Shown here: positions 27,239 through 35,374 of the stretch, piece by piece | Numbering within the stretch: position 1 is the stretch's first letter | How the letters are laid out: every line of letters begins with the position of its first letter | Source: an uncultured Eisenbergiella sp. | GTDB taxonomy: Bacteria > Bacillota > Clostridia > Lachnospirales > Lachnospiraceae | Assembly: GCA_947627215.1 (NCBI GenBank) | Contig: CANQVD010000025.1 | Location: 1-54,601, forward strand | DNA length: 54,601 nucleotides | Direction of reading: 5' to 3' | Translations under genes and position numbers: made by a program | Notes under the pieces: generated by a model | Told to the model about the DNA's origin: nothing | Seen by the model: only the letters and a program-made list of their open reading frames with translations | The model's database searches: none

Positions 27239-27319
27239 CCCCGCCTCACGACTGTCCGGAAGGACAAAAATCCCCCGCCTGACGGATGAAGTCCCCGCCT
27301 CACGGCCATTTGGAAGGCC
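27239..27319 (-). repeat. Short imperfect repeats between and into the U32-like genes
   Basis: A 27-base unit beginning CCCCGCCTCACG and ending with a small GGAAGG-type hairpin occurs at 27239-27265 and 27293-27319; a partial copy, CCCCCGCCTGACGG, lies between (27272-27284). The right copy encodes the last residues of the 27300-28250 protein. Confidence 0.55.
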
Positions 27320-28250
27320 GGGGCTTCGCCACCGTGATCAGATGACTCGCCGCCAGACTGTTCAGCAGCGTGGTGGCGGCATCCACCCGGTACTCGGGCC
27401 GGATCAGATAATGACAGTAGACCTCCAGGATATAAAAGAGGTTCGCCGTCCGCCCCTCCAGCTTGAAGTTCGTAAAGCCCATGGGCACATACTTTTCCCA
27501 GATGTCCTCCGGGGATACGTAGGTGCAGTAGCTCTGGATCGTGCGGAACTCGTTGTGCTCGCCGTAATCGCAGTGCCAGGGCTCCAGCGGGATCTGACGG
27601 TCCGGCGTGCGGGTCCGGTTTTTCAGCATGATCTTCTGGTTCTTCGCCTCGTTCTCGTAATGCTTTCCCCTTCTGGGGCAGTTCGGCTGGCATACCGCGT
27701 TCACGAGGATCTCGCAGCGCCCCTTGTCCCCGATCTGTTCCAGGACGTCAAAGCGGTTGTTGAAATTATAATCCAGCACCACCAGATGATAGTCCTTTTG
27801 CAGCTCCTCGTTCACGGCGCCGATGTCGCGGATCTCCTTGCAGGTGGAGCTGTTGATCTTGAACCGGGGATAATTCTTCCGTATGTAAGCCTCCAGGAGC
27901 GGAGAAACCACCAGCACCTCGTTCTTTCCATTGTCCGCCGCCTTCAGACAGAAGTTGCAGTAGGGATCCTTCAGGTCTTCTTCGTTCAGGAACGTATTGG
28001 TATAGGTGTAGCGCACCGCCACGCCCTTCGCGTTGATATTTTTTATAACGTTCTCGATATACCCGGCGTCGCACTGATCGTTGGGGGATTTTCTGCCGCC
28101 GTTCCAGAGCGACATGGGGAACTCCCCGAAAAAGGACGCGATGCGCACGCCCTCCCGGAAATATTCCGGCCTCTTCTCCAGCATGGACAAGAGAACCATA
28201 TTCAGGGGATAATTCTGCCGCAGGCCCGGCAGGTGAAACATGACCTCCAT
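27300..28250 (-). CDS. U32 peptidase-like (UbiU/YhbU fold) protein, paralogue 2
   Basis: A 316-aa paralogue of the next gene (26265-27170). Shared features include an opening HLPGLRQNYPLNMV, IWNGG/LWNGG, DPYCNFCLKAADNGKNEVLV, ILVNAVCQPNCPRRGKHY (near 190), a Cys in HCDYGEHNE and GFTNFKLEGR near 275. The conserved Cys set suggests an iron-sulphur cluster as in UbiU/UbiV. The start at 28250 has GGAGG eight bases upstream; the frame upstream of it runs through a hairpin and is not expected to be translated. Its final residues fall in a repeat. A role in sugar handling or in modifying RNA or protein cannot be decided. Confidence 0.65.
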   Translation of the reverse strand: MEVMFHLPGLRQNYPLNMVLLSMLEKRPEYFREGVRIASFFGEFPMSLWNGGRKSPNDQCDAGYIENVIKNINAKGVAVRYTYTNTFLNEEDLKDPYCNFCLKAADNGKNEVLVVSPLLEAYIRKNYPRFKINSSTCKEIRDIGAVNEELQKDYHLVVLDYNFNNRFDVLEQIGDKGRCEILVNAVCQPNCPRRGKHYENEAKNQKIMLKNRTRTPDRQIPLEPWHCDYGEHNEFRTIQSYCTYVSPEDIWEKYVPMGFTNFKLEGRTANLFYILEVYCHYLIRPEYRVDAATTLLNSLAASHLITVAKPRPSKWP

Positions 28251-28277
28251 CGGTCCGCCTCCGCTTTTGTGAACAAA

Positions 28278-28306
28278 GGGGATGGCGCCCGGAAAACACC
28301 ATCCCC
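28278..28306 (-). terminator. Hairpin after the second binding-protein gene
   Basis: Arms GGGGATGG and CCATCCCC enclose a 13-base loop and are followed on the minus strand by TTTGTT, 36 bases past the binding-protein stop. It is a partial terminator or mRNA stabiliser, which would raise binding-protein message over the genes that follow. Confidence 0.55.
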
Positions 28307-28342
28307 AAATCAGTTGACTGTTACAAGCTGTTTCCTCTTCGA

Positions 28343-29932
28343 TCACTGCGCCAGAGACGCGTTGAACTCATCCACCGCGGTCTGCCACTCAGCCAGGTTC
28401 TGCTCCAGCAGAGCGTCCGCATCCGCGCCGACACCCGCCTGATACAGGAAGTTGTCGTTGGGGTTGAAGTTCGGAACGATGGCGTGCACATCGTCAACGC
28501 CTCTGGTGGTCATCATGTCGATGGTCTCGTCCACGGAACGGGTATCTCTCATGCCGCCGTAGAGGTTATCCAGCAGACCGTAGTAGCCTTCCCACTCTTC
28601 GCCGGGAACGTCGTCGGTCCACACGTCATACGCGAACATCAGCAGTCTCGCCTTGTCATCGCTGTAGGAAGAAGGCATCATGGTGACGTTGTTGGACTTG
28701 TTGGTCACATAGTCGTCCATTCTGGGCCCCTTGGGGAACATCACGAAGCCGTAGTCCACCTGCTGGGTCAGCTCAACGCCGTTGACCGCGGTAGGATTGC
28801 CTTCCGCATCGACAGACTGACCGGTCAGCCAGCCGCCCTGATATGCGCAGTAGGCATCGTCAAACATGAAAGCGGCCTCGCCGTTCATGAAGCGGACCTT
28901 GTAGTCCTCCCAGTTGGAACCGTCCTCATTGCTGTAGTTCAGATAATACTTGCTGGTCACCTCGTCCAGCGCGAAATGCAGACCCTCACGGACCGCATCG
29001 CTGTCAGCGGTCAGGGAATAGGTGCCGTCCGCGTTCTTGGTCACCAGAGCGCCGCCGTTGGAACGGATACACTGCATGACCATGCCGCCGTTGTTCTGTA
29101 CACAGCCGTATACGTCGATCTGTCCGTCGGCATCGGTATCGCGCTGTACCTTGTCCATGATGTCGATCCAGGCATCCCAGGTCCAGGTGCCGTCCGCCTG
29201 CATGTCATAGATCGATTCGGGATCGATGCCGGCATCCTTCAGCACCGTCTTATTGAAATAAAGTCCTCCTCTGGGCTCCGAAGGACCGGCATAAAAGCCG
29301 TACTTGGCATCGCCCACGCCCCAGCTCGTCAGCTCGCCGTTGCAGGTCCATTTCTCACGGGAAAGGTCCACAACGTCGCCGTCCAGCTTGGAAATGTCAT
29401 ACGCCAGACCCTGGCTGACATAAGAAGCGGTGGAAGCGGAATTGGTCAGGATGTAAATGATGTTCTCGTCAGAGCCGGAAGTGGCGGCCTGCACGAAAGC
29501 CTCGCCGATGGAGCCTTCACCCCAGCCCCAGCCTGCGTAGTTCTTCTGCACCATGGTGAAATTGTAGGTCTCCTGCAGCCAGTCGCGGTACTCCTTCTGC
29601 GCTTCCTGGAATTCCGTGGTCAGCGGCGCGTCGGGATCGGTCCACCAGTCGGCGATGGTGATCTCCATGCCGCCCAGATCGAAAGGCTCGCCGGTCTGAG
29701 GATCGATCCTCACCTCGGCCATGCCCTCTTCTTCGGGAGCGGCGGTCTCTTCCGCAGCGGTCTCCTCGGGAGCCGCGCTCTCCTCAGCGGCCTGAGTCTC
29801 CGCAGGCTGCGCCTCGGAAGCCGGAGCCTGAGATTCTGCAGGCTGGCTGCTGCTGCCGCAGCCGGCGGTTCCCGCTACCATCAGGGCAGCAAGACCGGAA
29901 GCCATAACTCTGTTAAGCGTTTTGATTTTCAT
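28343..29932 (-). CDS. ABC transporter sugar-binding lipoprotein
   Basis: A family 1 extracellular solute-binding protein (529 aa). The signal peptide ends at the lipobox GTAGC, followed by a Pro/Ala/Glu-rich spacer of about 50 residues. The binding domain begins near GMEITIADWW. Typical marks are ILTNSASTASYVSQGLAYDI, LYFNKTVLKDAGID and GEAAFMFDDAYCAYQGGWL. It delivers oligosaccharide to the permeases encoded just upstream (31058-31972 and 30049-31065). AAGGAGGAG is a very strong ribosome binding site, and hairpins flank the gene on both sides, fitting high expression. Confidence 0.93.
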   Translation of the reverse strand: MKIKTLNRVMASGLAALMVAGTAGCGSSSQPAESQAPASEAQPAETQAAEESAAPEETAAEETAAPEEEGMAEVRIDPQTGEPFDLGGMEITIADWWTDPDAPLTTEFQEAQKEYRDWLQETYNFTMVQKNYAGWGWGEGSIGEAFVQAATSGSDENIIYILTNSASTASYVSQGLAYDISKLDGDVVDLSREKWTCNGELTSWGVGDAKYGFYAGPSEPRGGLYFNKTVLKDAGIDPESIYDMQADGTWTWDAWIDIMDKVQRDTDADGQIDVYGCVQNNGGMVMQCIRSNGGALVTKNADGTYSLTADSDAVREGLHFALDEVTSKYYLNYSNEDGSNWEDYKVRFMNGEAAFMFDDAYCAYQGGWLTGQSVDAEGNPTAVNGVELTQQVDYGFVMFPKGPRMDDYVTNKSNNVTMMPSSYSDDKARLLMFAYDVWTDDVPGEEWEGYYGLLDNLYGGMRDTRSVDETIDMMTTRGVDDVHAIVPNFNPNDNFLYQAGVGADADALLEQNLAEWQTAVDEFNASLAQ

Positions 29933-29971
29933 ACTCTCCTCCTTATGATCTGATCTATAAATTTCAGCCGC

Positions 29972-30010
29972 GGCGCGCTCCGCAAAAACTTTCCGGGTCC
30001 GGAACGCGCC
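29972..30010 (-). promoter_or_regulatory. Leader hairpin before the second binding-protein gene
   Basis: Outer arms GGCGCG/CGCGCC enclose TTCCGG/CCGGAA on the minus strand. The structure lies between the permease stop (30049) and the binding-protein start (29932). It could mark an mRNA processing site; no promoter is evident in this gap. Confidence 0.35.
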
Positions 30011-30048
30011 GGACGAAACTTACTGTGCAAACGATGCGGCATGAGGCA

Positions 30049-31065
30049 TCACATCTTGATGCCGGTGCTGCTTAAGCTCTCCACGAAGCCCTTCTGCGCG
30101 AACAGGTACAGGATGATCAGCGGCACGATCACCATCAGGGTGCCGGTGGCCAGCATACAGTTGCTGTACGGGACGGAAACGCCCGCGGAGCTGGCCGCCC
30201 CGCTGATCCTGGCCATATAGCCGCCGAAGGTATCCGGAAGCTGCTTGAGCTTGATGCTCAGCAGGCTGATATCGCCTAAGAACATGCTGGAATAGAAGCC
30301 GTCCGTCCACTGCCACACGAAGGCGAACAGGAAGCAGGAAGTGAGGATGGGCTTCGCGTCCGGCAGCATGATCCGGATGAAGGTCTTCAGGGTGCCGCAG
30401 CCGTCCACATAGGCGGCCTCCTCCAGCTCCTTGGGGATATTGCGGAAGAACTGGCGGATCATATAGATATACAGTCCGTTCTTTAAGCCCATGCAGCCCG
30501 CGCTCATCAGATAGTACGGAAGCACGGAGGACTTTAAGTTGATGGTCGAACCTGTAAACAGTTTAAAGAGCCCCAGCACATCGAAGAACCGGAAATGCAG
30601 ATGCAGGGAGGTGGAAATGACCTGCGGCGGGATCAGCACCATCACCATGACACAGGCGAACCAGAACTTCTTTAAAGGGAACTGGAATCTGGCGAAGCCG
30701 TATCCCACCAGGGTGCTCACGCTCACCTGAAGAATGGCGATGGTCAGCGAGATCACCAGGGAATGGATGATGGTCGTGCTGTATTCCATCAGGCCCGCCG
30801 CCAGCTTGTAGTTCTGCGTGGTGAAGTGCAGCGGGATGGAGGTCACGATGGGATCGTACAGATCCTGCTCCGTCATGAAGCTCACCGATATTTTGTTCAG
30901 AAGGGGCTGCAGGATCAGGAAGCACAGTCCGAAGAGCAGTATCGCCCGGCAGATGCTGACCGCATAGCCCATCACGGTCTTGCGCAGGAGGTAGCCGCCG
31001 GACTGACGGTTCCTCTCCCAGAAACCCGCGTATTTCGCCGTCGCCGCGTTTTTTTTCTTACTCAT
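30049..31065 (-). CDS. Carbohydrate ABC transporter permease, MalG type
   Basis: An inner-membrane permease of 338 aa with six predicted membrane segments and the cytoplasmic EAA loop that contacts the ATPase (ELEEAAYVDGCGTLKTFIRI, near 210-230). The N-terminus is longer than usual, with a polar 30-residue tail. It ends at KGFVESLSSTGIKM, close to the standard MalG terminus. It overlaps the upstream permease by 8 bases and pairs with it. No ATPase gene accompanies the pair. Confidence 0.93.
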   Translation of the reverse strand: MSKKKNAATAKYAGFWERNRQSGGYLLRKTVMGYAVSICRAILLFGLCFLILQPLLNKISVSFMTEQDLYDPIVTSIPLHFTTQNYKLAAGLMEYSTTIIHSLVISLTIAILQVSVSTLVGYGFARFQFPLKKFWFACVMVMVLIPPQVISTSLHLHFRFFDVLGLFKLFTGSTINLKSSVLPYYLMSAGCMGLKNGLYIYMIRQFFRNIPKELEEAAYVDGCGTLKTFIRIMLPDAKPILTSCFLFAFVWQWTDGFYSSMFLGDISLLSIKLKQLPDTFGGYMARISGAASSAGVSVPYSNCMLATGTLMVIVPLIILYLFAQKGFVESLSSTGIKM

Positions 31066-31972
31066 AGTAGTAAACCCCCTTCGAGATGATCAGCGAGCTG
31101 ACGCCCACAATGGCCATGACCAGCACGAAATATGCCCAGGACATGGCGGAGGCCAGGCCGTAATTCAGGTTTACGTTCATCAGATCGGTGATCTTTTCGA
31201 TGATCTCGTTGTCCGATCTCATGCAGAAGTCCACCACCGTGTAGATCCAGTTGACCAGGAACAGGGAGCTCACCATGGGGAAGGTGATCTTCCAGAGGCT
31301 CTCCCACTTGGTACAGCCTTCGATGTCCGCCGCCTCATACATGCTGGAGGAGATCGTCTGCAGGCCGGAGAGGAAGATGATGATCTGGATGCCGGAGGAG
31401 ATCGCCACATCGTAGATGTTGTCGATGATCTCAAACAACTGTTCGAAGGCCCTGACGCCGACCCCGGTGGTCCGCAGGATGCTCTGAATCGCGTCCGTGA
31501 TTCCGGCAGTCCCTCCCGCGTTCACCTCCACCGTGGCCGCTACGGCAGCCATCAGGGCATTTTCCGAATCCAGCTTCAGCATCACGCCGGAGGCCAGGAT
31601 CACCGGCAGGAAGAACACGGAACGCACCAGCGCCCTGCCCTTGAAGTTCCCGTTGATGATCAGCGCCACAAAAAAGCTGAACACCATGATGGCCACGGAG
31701 TAGATCGCCATCCGGGTGATCTCCTCCGTCAGGAGCCTCGTATACTCCGCATCCACCCGGAAGGCGTAATTGTAATTGAACAGTCCGCGCCATACCGGAT
31801 TAAAGGTTCCCGCTCCCAACTGCACATCGCAGAAGCTCATATACAGCGACTGGAAGAGAGGCTTTACCATAAAGACCAGGAAACCCACGATGAACGGTGA
31901 GATGAACAGATATCCCGAGATGGCTTTCCGTTTCTGAAGACCTGCTAACTTGTTCTTCTGTCGTCTTTTCAT
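31058..31972 (-). CDS. Carbohydrate ABC transporter permease, MalF type
   Basis: A 304-aa permease starting with a basic tail and KAISGYLFISPFIVGFLVF, the usual first membrane segment of UgpA/MalF proteins. The EAA loop is SSSMYEAADIEGCTKWESLW near 225-240. Between segments 3 and 4 it has a polar stretch of about 60 residues (from ENALMAAVAATVEV to FEIIDNIYDV), larger than in typical family members. The ATG at 31972 has AAAGGG eight bases upstream. Its partner permease follows with an 8-base overlap. Confidence 0.92.
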   Translation of the reverse strand: MKRRQKNKLAGLQKRKAISGYLFISPFIVGFLVFMVKPLFQSLYMSFCDVQLGAGTFNPVWRGLFNYNYAFRVDAEYTRLLTEEITRMAIYSVAIMVFSFFVALIINGNFKGRALVRSVFFLPVILASGVMLKLDSENALMAAVAATVEVNAGGTAGITDAIQSILRTTGVGVRAFEQLFEIIDNIYDVAISSGIQIIIFLSGLQTISSSMYEAADIEGCTKWESLWKITFPMVSSLFLVNWIYTVVDFCMRSDNEIIEKITDLMNVNLNYGLASAMSWAYFVLVMAIVGVSSLIISKGVYYYE

Positions 31973-32004
31973 AACCACTACCCTTTCTGATTCCTTTTCC
32001 TGTC

Positions 32005-32048
32005 AAAGCCCCGCGGGAAGCGCTGCCGCGCCGCCCGCAGGAGGCTTT
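32005..32048 (-). terminator. Hairpin at the end of the DUF5696 gene
   Basis: AAAGCC/GGCTTT outer arms and GCGGG/CCCGC inner arms enclose a 16-base G+C-rich loop; the stem begins at the DUF5696 stop codon. Only GACAGG follows, so transcription probably continues into the permease genes. A processing or stability element is likely. Confidence 0.4.
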
Positions 32049-34645
32049 CAGCGGACTACCTTATAATCCCTCGCAGGGACCGCCACGCCGTCCGGCGTCA
32101 CCGCGTCGGTGAAGCTGTAGTTGACATAGACCTTGGTGCCGTCCTCATAGGTGGTGCAGGACAGCTCCTCGCCCAGCTTCTCATGATCGGTCATCTGCTG
32201 GCTGAACACATGGCCCAGCTCACTGTTGTACCGGTTATATGTCTCCAGCATCCTGTCGTGCTCGATGGCATAATCGGATGCATAGTACTCGGTGTAAAGG
32301 GTCTTCTGCAGGGCAAAGGCCGTCTCCCGCATCAGGGAGAAGGAAAGGCCGGCCCCGTATTCCGCGGACTCCAGCAGCTCCTCCTGCTCGTTGCCGCAGA
32401 TATTCAAAGGCGCACCCGTGTAATTCACGAAGCCGTGGACCGCAAGCTGATAGAAAGGAATTTCTTCATCCAGGATGGTATAGCCGCTGCCCGCCAGGTC
32501 CATGTTGGTCACCAGATCCGCATAGGGGATCGCATAGTCGTTGCCCATATTGATCAGGTTCTTCTGGCCGCCGTCCTCGATGTCCCGGAGCATCTGCGCC
32601 TGGGATTCCATGGCGCTCTGTCGGCTCACCGTGTCCTTCAGATAATAGTCGGAGGACAGCTCCATGCCCGTATCCCGGAAGGCCACATTGGCGTTGTATT
32701 TCACCGCCGCCTCCGCCAGGGTCTGCGTATTTTCTCTGATCAGGTCCGGATGCAGCAGGTAATAGCTGTCAAGCCCTTCTCTGGCGCTGTAGGTCACCGG
32801 ATTGTAGACGAACAGCTCCGCCCGCTCCTTGGAAATGAACCGTGCCGCGTCCGTGAAGGAGAAAAAGCCGTCCAGCAGGCCGCTGTCGTATTCGTAGTGG
32901 GTCACGCCCTCCAGGTACAGATCCACGCCCAGCTCCTTCGCAGCATCCCCCAGGGACTGCAGGTCTTTTTTGCTGCCCAGCGCGGAAATGGTCTTCGCCT
33001 TGCGCAGGATCTTCTGGTTCACGCCGCCGTTGCACCAGCCCGTCAGCTTCACGGACATGTTGTCCATACCCTCTTCCGAAAGCTGTCGGATCATCTCCTC
33101 CGCGTCGCTGTATTTCGTCAGCTTCAGCGGCCGGGAAACCGGCACGCCCAGGATCTGCCTGACCTTATCCACCGCGCCCACGATCTCCAGGGCCACGGGC
33201 GTTGAAGCGTCGTCGTTCTGCGCGAAGTAGGTTCCGTACTGATCCTGCAGGTATCCCTGATAGGCCTTGGCCATATCCACATAATCGTTGCTGTCCACAA
33301 AACGGTAGCGCTGGGTCAGCGTCTCATGCGGCAGGGTTTCCAGGAACTTATAGGTATTCTGGCTGCCCAGATCTCCCACCTCAAACAGCTCGCGGGGGCT
33401 GATGCTGTAGACCGCGTTCACATAGTTGTAGCTGCCGCCGTGTCCGGCGATATCCGCCTGCACGGACGCGTACGGGGCGCCCTCCTCCAGGATACAGATG
33501 AAGGAGTCGTCGCCGTTGGCGATGCCGAAGGCGTTGAAATAGATCCTCGTATCGTGCACCACCGCGTCTCTGGACAGCGCCATATCCCAGCCGTACAGGT
33601 TCGCGTAATAGGACGCCTGAGAGAGCTTGTTGTTGTTGAAGTTGATCAGCGCGCCGCCGCCCTCCGGCACCATCATGTAGCCCGTATCCTCCGGGCCGCC
33701 CGCGCCGAAATAGGGCAGCATCACCATCGTATAGATGGGCGTGCTCTTTTTGTACTGCAGATCGTCCAGCGGCATCTCCACCACCAGGTCCCCGCCGTCC
33801 AGACGGTAGGTCATGCTGGCGTTGAACACCAGCTTATTGCTGGACTTGGTCTTATTGCTCAGCGCCTTGTCCGCCTCCAGATCCTCCGCGGTATAACCGG
33901 CCGTCTCGAAGATCTGCTCCAGCTTGATGGTCGCCGCGCCCGAAACCGTGGTATCCCTCAGCACATAGATCGGTTCCGTCTCCAGGATGGGGTAATCGGC
34001 CACCAACTGCTCCGGATCGTCCTCCTCATCCAGGTCGTTGATGTCATACTTCTTATAGTAACGTCTGACGAAGCTGGCGTCCTTCTTGCCCGCCGCGTCG
34101 AACCATTCCTGCATCTTCGACTCCGTGGTGACCGGCGGGATCGCGTATTCCCGCTCCGCCTCACCGATGGAATAATTGACCTTGATATAATCGTCGCCCT
34201 GCTCGATCTCATAGAGCTGATTGTCGATGCCGTAGCTGAAGTTGTCAAAGGTGGTCTGCAGACCCGTGGCCTGGCTGAACGTCAAAAGCAGGGTGGACTG
34301 CAGCCTGCCCTTGTAGGACGCCACCGCCTGTGGGTCGGAGGCCGCTTCCGGCGGATTGGAATACCAGATCTTCCCCGTATCCTTCACTTCCAGCGAAAAC
34401 TGTGTGGTGGCCGGATCCATGGTCATCTTCAGCCTGTCGTTTTCCACCACGATGGGCTCCGTCGTCCCATCGTACCCGTTCAGCTTCACCACCGGCTCCT
34501 GCTCCGTAGTCGTCTGGAAATTGAGGATAACCACAATCGCAGCCGCGATGACGGCCGTTATGATCACGGGCACCGCCAGGCCTTTGAGCTGTCTGACCAG
34601 CGCCGCCTTCATTTCTGCTTTTCTAACTGATTTTTCTTTCTTCAT
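32048..34645 (-). CDS. DUF5696 protein, membrane-anchored, glycoside hydrolase-like layout
   Basis: A large (865 aa) protein with one N-terminal membrane segment (about 22-42) and an outside part. Residues about 60-450 are beta-rich (IVVENDRLKMTMDPATTQFS, then GGGALINF). A helical YQGYLQDQYG linker near 462 leads into a probable TIM barrel (about 485-770; SVKLTGWCNGG, GVDLYLEGVTHYEY, NANVAFRDTGMEL), then a short beta domain. That sandwich-barrel-sandwich order is typical of several glycosidase clans. Glu579 and Asp658 are candidate catalytic residues. Function is unproven. GGGAG precedes the start at 34645. The context is two sugar ABC systems. Confidence 0.75.
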   Translation of the reverse strand: MKKEKSVRKAEMKAALVRQLKGLAVPVIITAVIAAAIVVILNFQTTTEQEPVVKLNGYDGTTEPIVVENDRLKMTMDPATTQFSLEVKDTGKIWYSNPPEAASDPQAVASYKGRLQSTLLLTFSQATGLQTTFDNFSYGIDNQLYEIEQGDDYIKVNYSIGEAEREYAIPPVTTESKMQEWFDAAGKKDASFVRRYYKKYDINDLDEEDDPEQLVADYPILETEPIYVLRDTTVSGAATIKLEQIFETAGYTAEDLEADKALSNKTKSSNKLVFNASMTYRLDGGDLVVEMPLDDLQYKKSTPIYTMVMLPYFGAGGPEDTGYMMVPEGGGALINFNNNKLSQASYYANLYGWDMALSRDAVVHDTRIYFNAFGIANGDDSFICILEEGAPYASVQADIAGHGGSYNYVNAVYSISPRELFEVGDLGSQNTYKFLETLPHETLTQRYRFVDSNDYVDMAKAYQGYLQDQYGTYFAQNDDASTPVALEIVGAVDKVRQILGVPVSRPLKLTKYSDAEEMIRQLSEEGMDNMSVKLTGWCNGGVNQKILRKAKTISALGSKKDLQSLGDAAKELGVDLYLEGVTHYEYDSGLLDGFFSFTDAARFISKERAELFVYNPVTYSAREGLDSYYLLHPDLIRENTQTLAEAAVKYNANVAFRDTGMELSSDYYLKDTVSRQSAMESQAQMLRDIEDGGQKNLINMGNDYAIPYADLVTNMDLAGSGYTILDEEIPFYQLAVHGFVNYTGAPLNICGNEQEELLESAEYGAGLSFSLMRETAFALQKTLYTEYYASDYAIEHDRMLETYNRYNSELGHVFSQQMTDHEKLGEELSCTTYEDGTKVYVNYSFTDAVTPDGVAVPARDYKVVR

Positions 34646-34701
34646 GGTCACTCCCATCCTTTTCGTCCCGGCAGATATCTTTTCTCATGCCGCTGCGCCT
34701 G

Positions 34702-35358
34702 CTATAGTCGGAACATGATTTCCTTGGCCAGGGATATGAAATACGCTACGCCCTGGGAAATCATGCTGAAGAACAGCAGCAGGATAAATATGATCACCAG
34801 CATGGCAAACAGACTGGCCACAATAAAAAGCAGGTTCTTTGCCATCGAGAACTCATGAATCTGTCCCATGGCTGCGATGAACAGCATCGCGGCCCACACC
34901 AGGGACAGGGCGCTTATGACCGAATAGAACTCCGCCTCATCCACTGTCACGAAATTGCTGAAGAACATCAGCGGGAACTGGATCAGCGGGTACGGCGTCA
35001 GCGCGTAGCAGCTCGCCATATATACCTGACCCAGCCTCGCCTTGCCGTCGAACAGGGTGGTCAGTCCCCAGTTGCCGATCACGAAGATGGCGAGCGGGAA
35101 CGCTACGCTGGCGATATACAGGAAGATATTGATGCCCTCCCAGTAGACCGTTATGAAGATGAAGCTGGTATAACGGAGTTTCAGCACCCTGATCAGCAGG
35201 GTGAGAAACAGGATGGTGTTCGCCGCCGCGTAGGTGCCCCGTTTTTCATGGGTGAGGTCCCAGAAGCCGTCCAGCGGATGGGTGATGCAGTACAGCGCGA
35301 ACTTCAGGCTCTTAAGATACCGTTGCATGTCGATTTTATTGTTCAGTGCAGCAATCAT
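34702..35358 (-). CDS. YIP1-family multi-span membrane protein
   Basis: A 218-aa integral membrane protein with about five hydrophobic segments and a short cytoplasmic N-terminus containing ITHPLDGFWDLTHEKRGT, a YIP1-type opening. Yip1 proteins in eukaryotes act in membrane trafficking; the bacterial ones have no settled role. The start at 35358 follows GGGAGG. It sits 16 bases after the NHL gene and before DUF5696, forming a three-gene block set inside ABC transporter genes. Confidence 0.82.
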   Translation of the reverse strand: MIAALNNKIDMQRYLKSLKFALYCITHPLDGFWDLTHEKRGTYAAANTILFLTLLIRVLKLRYTSFIFITVYWEGINIFLYIASVAFPLAIFVIGNWGLTTLFDGKARLGQVYMASCYALTPYPLIQFPLMFFSNFVTVDEAEFYSVISALSLVWAAMLFIAAMGQIHEFSMAKNLLFIVASLFAMLVIIFILLLFFSMISQGVAYFISLAKEIMFRL

Positions 35359-35374
35359 ACCGGCCTCCCTTTCC

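Noticed and set aside
25851-28442. An 863-codon open frame on the plus strand
   Set aside because: Opposite GH10 and the U32-like genes, which have clear family motifs. No ribosome site or similarity.
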